This document shows, one piece after another, positions 8,952 through 16,134 of a stretch of 16,134 nt of DNA. The first letter of the stretch is position 1. Each line of letters opens with the position of its first letter. A program made the translations under genes and the position numbers. The notes below the pieces were generated by a model. It was not told where the DNA came from, searched no databases, and saw only the letters and a program-made list of their open reading frames with translations. Source of the stretch: CAZVAP01 sp964625125 (lineage in GTDB: Bacteria > Patescibacteriota > Gracilibacteria > Absconditabacterales > Absconditicoccaceae); assembly GCA_964625125.1 (NCBI GenBank), contig CAZVAP010000017.1, positions 1-16,134 of the forward strand. The letters are read 5' to 3'.

Positions 8952-11801
8952 CTAAATAATTTTTCAATCCTCAAGTCTAATTACTTTATGAGCATATTTT
9001 AGTAAATTTTTGTCATGTTCAATCATAACTATAGTATCTCCTCTTTCTAAAAATTTAGCTAAAATATTTAAAAGCTTTTCTATATCCACAAAATGTAATC
9101 AAACAGTAGGTTCATCAAGAAAATAAATAGTATGCCCTTTATATTTTTTTAATAAATTTTTAACTAATTTTAATCTTTGGCTTTCTCAACCTGATAAAGT
9201 ATGAGCTGGCTGCCCCATTTTTAAGTATCATAATCATATATCTACCATTAATTTTAATTTTTCCCTAATATGAGGTAATTCTGAAAAGAAATCTAAAGCA
9301 TCTTCAACATACATATCCAAAATATCGGCTACATTTTTTCAATTCCAATGAATATTTAAAACTTCTGGCTTAAATCTTTTTCAATGACAAAGTTCACACT
9401 CAACATAAGTATCAGGTAAAAACTGTAATTCTATTTTTTTATATCCATAACCTTTACATTCCTGACAAGCTCATTTAGAACTATTGAAACTAAAATATGA
9501 ACTATTCATTCAATACATTTTAGCTTCTTTAGAACCTGCAAATAATTCTCTTATATCATCCCAAACTCAAATAAATGTAGCTGGACAAGACCTTGGGTTT
9601 TTTCCAATAGCTGATTGGTCTACATAAACATAATTTTTTACTAGCTCATATCACAATATTGTATCAACTTCTAACTCATTGTGAAAAAAATCTGTTAAAG
9701 CTTCTTTTTCATATTTTGAATAATCAGAAGGATTAATTAGTTGTTTGTTCATTATTTCAGTCCAAGAATATCATTGTTTCATAAGTTGCATTCTAATATA
9801 AGCTTGGGTTATACTTTCTTTAGATTGGAAAAATTTATAAATTATATCATACAATAAAGTTGTTTTTCAAGCTCCAGAAGGTCAAGTAATAATTGTAAAA
9901 GCTCATAAAGGTATTTTAACATCTATATTTTTTAAATTGTGTTTATGTGCCTTTTTTACTTCAATATATTTATCTTTTATAGTAGGTTTTGGAATATTCA
10001 CATCAATTTTTTTCTTGCCTGTTACATATTGAGCTGTTAAGGTATTTGATTTTAAAAATTCATCTATTTTTCAAGCAAAAACAATATTTCATCCAAAGTC
10101 TCAAGCTCAAGGTCATATTTCAATAATATAATCTGCATTTTTAATAAAATCTTCATTATGTTCTACTACAATAATAGTATTTCATAATTTTTTTAGCTGT
10201 TTAATAGCTTCAATTGTTTTTAAAGCTTCTGGTTCATCAAGTCCTATTGTAGGTTCATCTAAAACATAGATTATTCAAGATAGTTTATTTCCCAATTGTT
10301 TTGCTAATCTTAATCTTTGAATTTCTCATCATGATAAAGTATCAACTTGTCTAGATAAAGTTAAATAACCAAGCCCTAAGGATTTAATTGTTTCCAACTT
10401 ATCAAGTAAGGGATTTATTATCCTTTTAAAAAGTTCAGTTTTTTCCTTTGAAAATTTTAATTTTTTTAATTCATTTATAAGCTTATCGATAGTAAGATTT
10501 TGATAATAAACAATATCTTGATTTTCTAATTTAACAGAAAGTGCAAAATCATTTAATTTTTTCCCATTACATTTAGGACAAGGTCAAAAATCTATCATAG
10601 CTTGGAAATCCCTTGTAAGCATTCATTTTTCATACTGGTCTTTAAGAATATCTTCAACTCAATTATAATACAAGCTCATATATTTTCATCCAAGATTTAC
10701 TCTTAACAAACTATTATCTCAGTATAAAATTATATTTTTTAAATCCTCATCTAAATTTTTCCATTTGGTATCCAGATTAAATCAATACTCAATAGCTAGT
10801 TTTGATAAAATCTTTTGTCATAAAGTTGAATCTCTCCAAGGTAAAATAGCATTTTTAACTGGTTGATTTTCATCAATAATTTTTTCAAAATCTACTTGCA
10901 AAGTTTCTCAAGTTCATTTACACTCCGAGCAAGCACCTTCTATTCTGTTTGGAGAAAAATGAGCTGGAGTATATTCTGGAAAATGAATATTACAATTACT
11001 ACAATATGGATAAATTGTAAAAGAATTTAAATTTATATCTTTATCAAGATTTTCTGTATATTCAGCAACATAAATCTCATCATTTGTAGCAAAAAGCTTT
11101 ATTAAATCTTCTTTTAATCTTTCTTTATTTGATTCATTTAATGTAAATTTATCATAAATTCCATAAACTTCTGCAGGCAAATACTCTTTTTTAAATTTTG
11201 GCTCTTCTAAATAAAAGTAAACAACTGAAAAATCTTTTCACCTAACTAAAATTTGAGTAAATCAATTTCATTTATCTACTTCTTTTTGATTTTTCCTAAA
11301 AAATTTTTCTAATTTCTTAGGCTCTGTAAATTCATATTTTTTACTTAAAAGCCATATTTTTTTTCATTCTCAATATAAAGTAAAAATTTTATCAATTATT
11401 TCATCTATATGATAAGATCTTATATGTTGTCAGCAACTATAACAATAAATTTCACCTAATTTAGCAAAAGCTAATCTTAAGTAATCATCAGTTTCTGTTA
11501 AAGTTCACACTGTTGATCTTTTGTTTCCAACTTTTTTATTTTGCTCTATTGCAATAGCAGGTGAGAGACCTTCTGAATAATCAATTTCTGGTCTATCACC
11601 TAGATTAAAAAAACCTCTTAAATATGTTGATAAACTCTCAATATATCTAAACTGCCCTTCTTTATAAATTGTATTAAAAGCAAGTGTAGATTTTCCAGAC
11701 CCAGAAACTCAACTAATAACTGTTATTTTATTTTTAGGTATTTTAATATCTATATTTTTCAAATTATGAGTCCTTACTCCATAAAGCTTTATCCAGCTCA
11801 T
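8952..11801 (-). CDS. uvrA: Excinuclease ABC subunit A (UvrA)
   Basis: A 949-residue frame under table 25, normal UvrA length. UvrA is the damage-sensing ABC ATPase of nucleotide excision repair and loads UvrB on DNA. It starts MSWIKLYGVRTHNLKNI. Walker A1 is GVSGSGKST at 31-39, followed by SPAIAIEQ and RSTVGTLTE. A first zinc module has CxxC pairs at 267/270 and 291/294, and ATPase I has LSGGEIQRLRLAKQL and DEPTIGLD. Walker A2 is GPSGAGKT at 640-647, the second zinc module has CxxC pairs at 779/782 and 802/805 (ECELCHGKR), and ATPase II has LSGGESQRL, FLDEPTVGLH and EHDKNLL. All key elements are intact. No Shine-Dalgarno is evident; the gene begins 23 nt after the membrane-protein gene. Confidence 0.97.
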
Positions 11802-11824
11802 TTTAAAGTTTTAAAAAAATAAAT

Positions 11825-12310
11825 TTATTTTGATTTTATAATAGATTTTAAAAATTCATAAAATTCATTAAATTTTCTTGGACAAATTACAATTTGATTA
11901 TCAAAATTTTTTAATTTTAGAATAATTCAATTACTACAATAACCACATAAAAACAATATTTTATTGAAAAAATCATATTTCATTCATATTTTAAAATGAA
12001 AAGGAATATTTTTAAATTCTCATACTTTTTCAATATCTTCTAATGGAATTTTATATTGAGATTTTTTTCTTGGAGTTTTAATATGTAAAAATTTATCATC
12101 CAAAATATATACATATTTTGTATTTTTAACTAGCAAATATAAAATTATTCATAGACCTATTACTAAAAATACTTGTAAAAATCCATATTTATATCCAATA
12201 AAAGGAGCAAAAAATAAAAAATTTAAATAACTAATAAAAATTACTCAAATAATCCCAATAAAAATTCTATGTCCCAATGTAATATCATTTATACTTATAA
12301 GCTTTTTCAT
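11825..12310 (-). CDS. Two-segment membrane protein, possible bacterial PH-like domain
   Basis: A 161-residue frame under table 25, starting MKKLISINDITLGHRIF. Two hydrophobic segments lie at about 15-35 and 42-58, then a soluble region of short beta-like strands (YVYILDDKFLHIKTPRKKS, KIPLEDIEKV, GIILKLKN, QIVICPRKFNEFYEFL). Two transmembrane helices followed by a small beta-rich domain ending in a helix is the layout of bacterial PH-domain membrane proteins, but I have no strong sequence motif, so the family call is tentative. It is the first gene of the cluster leading into uvrA, with a 23-nt gap, and diverges from the BI-1 gene across a 277-bp spacer. The function is unknown. Confidence 0.7.
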
Positions 12311-12505
12311 TATTCCCAACAAAAAAATAATAAAATTAGTAAGTAAGCATTCTTTATAGTTAAAAATTTTAATAAGACTACATACATACTATATTTGCAA
12401 ATCTTATTGTTTTTCATACAAAAAAGAAAGTTTTAGAATTAATTCATAGTAATTTTTTTAAGATGAAAATCAATCAATTAGCTGTTTTAAAAACTAAATA
12501 AAAAC

Positions 12506-12536
12506 TTGAAATACCACAAAAAATAGCTACTATAAA
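12506..12536 (+). promoter_or_regulatory. Putative promoter of the BI-1 family gene
   Basis: TTGAAA at 12506-12511 is followed after 16 nt by TACTAT (12528-12533), or after 19 nt by TATAAA (12531-12536). Either would place the transcription start near 12540, about 48 nt before the ATG. In such AT-rich DNA chance matches are common. Confidence 0.4.
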
Positions 12537-12563
12537 GCAGCACTTATTATTTTTATGTGCTAT
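12537..12563 (+). promoter_or_regulatory. CIRCE-like inverted repeat, possible HrcA operator
   Basis: AGCAC (12539-12543) and GTGCT (12557-12561) are separated by 13 nt, exactly as the core of CIRCE (TTAGCACTC-N9-GAGTGCTAA). About 12 of the 18 defined positions match. It overlaps the expected start of transcription of the BI-1 gene, and hrcA itself lies just downstream of that gene. It could instead be a plain weak hairpin. Confidence 0.4.
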
Positions 12564-12587
12564 TTTAATTTATAAAATATAGAAGAA

Positions 12588-13310
12588 ATGATTAGTTTAA
12601 AAGATAAATTACAATCATTACAAGCAACTCCTATTTCAGAAAGTACAACAGAATTACCTACTCAGGCTCAATCAATAATTCAAAGAACTTTTCTATGGAT
12701 GGGAATTATAACATTTATAGTATTTGCAGTAGGATATTACGTAGTAAGCTTGATTAAAACCGGTACTATTTCTCCTAGTCAATATACAGTATTATTTTGG
12801 GTAAGTGCATTAGGTGGATTAGGATTAGTATTTGCTATTTCTTTCTTTTGGGAAAAAATGAATTACATAACTTTAGCAGTTTTAGCAATATTATTTAGTG
12901 TATTAGAATGAATAGGATTAGCAGGTGTTTTAGCTGTTTATAATGCTGCAAGTGTTATAAATGCATTTGCAGGTGCAGGTATATTGTTTCTATTGATGGC
13001 ATTATATGGTTACTTTACAAAAAGTGATTTAACAAAATTAGGAACAATATTACTAATTGGCTTAATTGCTATAATAATCCTTACATTACTAAATGTATTT
13101 CTTATAAAATCTGGAACATTTAGCTTAGTATTATCAATTATAGGTTTATTAATTTTTCTATGATTAACTGCTTGGAATATTCAGACTCTTAAATTAGCTG
13201 CTACAAATTGAGATAAAAGATTGGAAATTGTATTTGGAGTAAGCTTATATCTTGATTTTATTAATATATTCTTATATTTGCTAGAATTATTTTGAAAATC
13301 AGAGGAATAA
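12588..13310 (+). CDS. Bax inhibitor-1 (YbhL/YccA) family membrane protein
   Basis: A 240-residue frame under table 25 with about seven hydrophobic segments. After a polar N-terminus (to about 30) comes IIQRTFLWMGIITF, and later GAGILFLLMALYGYFTKSD with TKLG, then IFLGLTAWNIQTLK and LYLDFINIFLYLLELFG at the end. These are hallmark positions of the BI-1/UPF0005 family (COG0670). Members are integral membrane proteins, some acting as pH-dependent calcium leaks; the bacterial role is poorly defined. It uses mainly GGA/GGT for glycine and few TGA, unlike hrcA after it. It has its own promoter-like region with a CIRCE-like repeat and ends at a clear terminator. Confidence 0.92.
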
Positions 13311-13332
13311 TAAATAAAAAAACTTTAACACA

Positions 13333-13360
13333 ATCCCTTGCTATAAGGGATATTTTTTTT
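13333..13360 (+). terminator. Rho-independent terminator after the BI-1 gene
   Basis: ATCCCTT (13333-13339), loop GCTAT, AAGGGAT (13345-13351), then ATTTTTTTT. The stem is perfect with three G-C pairs and starts 23 nt after the stop codon. It separates the BI-1 gene from hrcA-uppS. Confidence 0.9.
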
Positions 13361-13397
13361 ATATTAAAAATAATTTTATAGCTTAAAATAGCATATT

Positions 13398-14063
13398 ATG
13401 AATGAAAAAGAAAAGCAACTACTTGAAATTGTTATAGATGAGTATGTAAAAAAATGATTACCCATAGGCTCAAAATTTATTGATTCTGATAAAAACACAA
13501 ATATGGCTCCTTCTACTATTAGAAAATATTTAAATTCACTTGAGAAAAAATGATATTTATATCAGCCTTATAATTCTGCTTGAAGATTACCTACAACAGC
13601 TGGTATAAATTTCTATTTAAGTAATTTACTATCCACTAAACCTATACCAAAAGATTATGTAATAAGAATAAAAAAGGATTTTGAATTAAGAGATTTTATT
13701 GAAAAATTATGAGATAAAGTAGATTGAGTTGCTTTTTGATATTACTTAAATGATAAAGATATTTACTATTTATGATTAAGTAAACTACTAAAAAAAGTAA
13801 ACAATGATATAAATAAAATTATCAACTTAGTAGAATTTATAGAACAAAGACAAATTATTTGATATTTAAAAGATAAAGAGCCTGAAGAAGGAAAAATAAA
13901 CTATAGTTTCATTAATTATCAATGAGTAACAATAGTACTAATGTATATTAAAGTTAAATTTGAAAATTCCGATGCAATAATTTGAACTGTAAGTTCACTA
14001 AGGGTAGATTATAAATCTAATGTAGAAATTTTACAAAATATTTTAGAAAAATGAACAATATAA
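13398..14063 (+). CDS. hrcA: HrcA-like heat-shock repressor, short form
   Basis: A 221-residue frame under table 25, against roughly 340 for typical HrcA. HrcA represses chaperone genes by binding CIRCE. The N-terminal winged helix is clear: GLPIGSKFI, MAPSTIRKYLNSLEKKGYL, then QPYNSAGRLPTTAG with the SAGR motif at residues 60-63, its Gly encoded by TGA. The C-terminal end VSSLRVDYKSNVEILQNIL corresponds to the conserved G-P-x-R-M-D-Y stretch, although GP is replaced by SS. The middle is much shortened, so the insert and part of the GAF-like dimer domain seem reduced. Eleven or so of its glycines are TGA. It overlaps uppS by 13 nt, suggesting coupled translation. No groE or dnaK genes are in the window. 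Confidence 0.85.
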
Positions 14064-14755
14064 AACATTATCCAAAGCATGTAGCAGTTATCCCTGACTG
14101 AAATAGAACTTGGGCAAAAGAAAAATGATTTCATAAATTTGTGGGACACTTAAATGGTTTTAATAAAATTGTAGAAATTTGAAAATATATTTTTTCATCA
14201 ACTCCTATAAAAGTGTATACTGCCTGGGGATTAAGTACAGAAAATCTAAAAAATAGAGAACCTGAAGAATTAGATTACTTATTTGAGTTGTATAAAAAAA
14301 TACCAACTGACTTATTTGATATATTAAAAAAATATGAAGTAAATTTTCGTATAGCTGGTTCTAGAAAATGATTACCTCAACATCTATTGGATTTTTTAGA
14401 TCAAAAACAAAAAGAGCTAACTTTTGATACAGATAAGTATATGTTTTTAGCTATAAACTATTGAGGCCAAGATGAAATATTAAGAGCAATGGAAAAACTT
14501 TGTGAAAATAAAGAAGAACCTACAAAAGAAAATCTAGAAAAATATATGGATTTTTGAAAAGTTCCACCTGTTAATCTAGTAATTAGAACTAAGCAAAAAT
14601 TAGCAAAAAGACTTTCTGGATTTATGCTATGGTGGATATGATATGCTCAATTATATTTTACTGATAAATATTTTCCTGATTTTGATGTTGAAGAGTTTAA
14701 AAAAGCTTTGGCTTGGTATGATTCAGTAGCAACTACTCAAAATTTCTGAAAATAA
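14051..14755 (+). CDS. uppS: Cis-prenyltransferase, undecaprenyl-diphosphate synthase-like (UppS)
   Basis: A 234-residue frame under table 25, usual family length. UppS extends farnesyl diphosphate with isopentenyl diphosphate to make the C55 carrier lipid for cell wall and glycan synthesis. Motifs: HVAVIPDGNRTWAK with the catalytic Asp16 (TGA encodes the invariant Gly17), TAWGLSTENLKNR, RIAGSRKGLP, LAINYGGQDEI, VIRTKQKLAKRLSGF and LWWIGYAQLYFTD. Two departures from the consensus are seen: the RTGGE-RLS segment is rewritten with two extra residues (Arg179-Thr180 kept), and Gln200 stands where the Mg-binding Glu of AELYF is usual. The activity is therefore likely but not certain. It overlaps the end of hrcA by 13 nt and its stop lies 1 nt from the converging downstream gene. 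Confidence 0.9.
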
Positions 14756-14756
14756 A

Positions 14757-16004
14757 TTACTTTTCCCACCATGTTTCATAATCTGGATTCCAATAGTAAG
14801 TTCAATTTTTTCTAAGGACAGTTTTAAGCTGTCCATTTTTTATATATCAGGTTTGAATATTTAGTAATAACAAAAAACATTTAGCATTTTGTAAACTATA
14901 AGAAATATTTTGACTAAACAAATCAGTAAATGACTTAATTTTATAAGGATTATAAATTTTTCTACATTTATTAACCAAATTATTAATTTCTTTAGCTATA
15001 TATCATTTTTTCACAAGACAATCATAATTTTTATTACATTCCGGATGTTTCGTATCAGCTTGTGAAACAATATAAAAATTTAGCTCAGCTTGTGCTCTTT
15101 TAATAGTTCAATTAAGCAAATTTTCTAAAAGTTTTTTTTCTTTAGTAGATTTTTCTTTAACCAACTTATTATAAATTCAAGCTGCTTTATTTAACATCAA
15201 ATAAATAGCTTTTTCATGCTCTCCCATTATTCAATTAACAACAGCTACCATTCAAATTATACCTGGTAAAGCATCTTTTTGAAATCAAGCAACTTTATAA
15301 TATTTTGCAGAATTTTTTAAATCTCTTAAATAGAAAAAATAATCAAAAGCCAATTGGGATGGTAAATCTATACTTTTACAAGGGTTAGAATTTTTTAAAT
15401 AAAAATCACCAGTTTTAGAATAAGCATATTTAAAATACTCACTATTAGGCAACGATAAAATATTTTTAATTTTATTTTTGTTACAATTAAAAAATACTCC
15501 CTTTTCACCCAATTTAACTGTTTGTTTCCAATTAGTCATTTTTCAAAAAAATCACATACCTGAACTTTTTGTTCAAGCAGGCATAACCAACAAACCTAAA
15601 ACATAAATACCTACTCTATAAGGTGATAAATTTGTGACATAATTTAATTCTGAATATAGTTGTTTAGCCTCATAAGTATTTCTAAATGAAGCTAAATATT
15701 GAATATCTTGGATATATTTTAAATCAGCTAAAGTTTCTTGATGAGGAAAAATAAGTCATGATTTATGATTTTCAAATGAGTATTTTTGATATTTAGTTAA
15801 AATATCATTTTTAAAAGTATACAATGGAGTTACATTTTTTAGAAAAAAATAATGAAAATAATCATTTTTAAACTCAAGTTTTTTTAAGAAAGAATAGTTT
15901 TTTGTAGTAGAGTTATTGTTAAAAACTAATTTATGATAAAAATAATTACCAACTCATAGTAATAATACCAATAAAACAAAAAAAGCATATTTAAAATACT
16001 TCAT
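14757..16004 (-). CDS. Membrane-anchored protein of unknown function, helical-repeat-like
   Basis: A 415-residue frame under table 25, starting MKYFKYAFFVLLVLLLGVG, which is a single N-terminal membrane anchor or uncleaved signal. The rest is predicted to lie outside the membrane. It has helical stretches that resemble TPR-like repeats: DLKYIQDIQYLASFRNTYEA, LAFDYFFYLRDLKNSAKYY, then GEHEKAIYLMLNKAAGIYN. Several cysteines are spread along it (FNCN, NPCKS, HPECNKNYDCL, NKCRK, AKCFL), enough for disulphides if exported. I do not recognise the family. It converges on uppS with stops 1 nt apart, and its 3' end contains the uppS terminator on the opposite strand. Confidence 0.82.
14816..14845 (+). 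terminator. Rho-independent terminator of hrcA-uppS, inside the opposing gene
   Basis: GGACAG (14816-14821), loop TTTTAAG, CTGTCC (14829-14834), then ATTTTTTATAT on the plus strand only. It lies 61 nt after the uppS stop and within codons of the convergent minus-strand gene, so the same bases serve as coding sequence and terminator. Confidence 0.75.
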
Positions 16005-16074
16005 TGATTTTAAATAACAAAAATAAACTACCTATTAAAATAGCTTTTTTAAAATAAATTTCAATCTGATAAAA

Positions 16075-16134
16075 TTAATTAGGAATTTTTATTTTTAATT
16101 TTAAATTTCAATTATCAACAGGAAGAGAAATAAT
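16075..16134 (-). CDS. Possible 3' end of a gene entering from the right
   Basis: A frame open from the window edge reads IISLPVDNGNLKLKIKIPN and then TAA at 16075-16077, with one TGA as glycine. The alternating polar and hydrophobic residues look like a real beta-rich C-terminus, but 19 codons are too few to be sure. If real, it lies 70 nt upstream of the membrane-anchored protein gene on the same strand. Confidence 0.3.

Noticed and set aside
12462..12500. Tiny plus-strand frame MKINQLAVLKTK
   Set aside because: Twelve codons with no ribosome site or similarity; the 12311-12587 spacer otherwise shows only the promoter and CIRCE-like repeat.

Overview
The window comes from a very AT-rich bacterium that reads UGA as glycine (translation table 25). 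Most real genes here are broken by TGA under the standard code. They become single open frames when TGA is read as Gly, and the TGA codons fall on conserved glycines such as IPD-G-N-R in UppS and the Walker A of the transfer ATPase. Table 25 together with this gene content points to Absconditabacteria (SR1) or Gracilibacteria (BD1-5) in the Patescibacteria/CPR. All coordinates below use table 25.

Left third (1-4123, minus strand): a 1281-residue lipoprotein with an N-terminal surface-type domain, long coiled coils, a hydrophobic pre-toxin-like stretch and a C-terminal domain carrying the motifs of an EndoU ribonuclease toxin. A second gene starts inside its last codons (10-nt overlap) and runs off the window edge; it sits where a cognate immunity gene would be. 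This probable toxin-immunity locus is the most interesting part of the window. In the same region, on the plus strand (4321-5095), is a small radical SAM gene broken by one apparent extra base in a run of six A.

Middle (5099-12310, minus strand): five closely spaced genes, read in the order membrane protein with a possible PH-like domain, uvrA, folD, a small atypical kinase of archaeal COG2112 type, and an 800-residue VirD4/TraG-like ATPase typical of CPR genomes. Gaps are 1-nt overlap to 36 nt, so they are probably one transcription unit.

Right part, plus strand (12588-14755): a Bax inhibitor-1 family membrane protein followed by a strong terminator, then a short hrcA overlapping uppS by 13 nt. 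A CIRCE-like inverted repeat lies at the expected start of transcription of the BI-1 gene. A minus-strand membrane-anchored protein of unknown function (14757-16004) converges on uppS; the uppS terminator lies inside its coding sequence. The last bases hold the possible 3' end of one more minus-strand gene. No tRNA, rRNA, CRISPR array or insertion sequence was seen.
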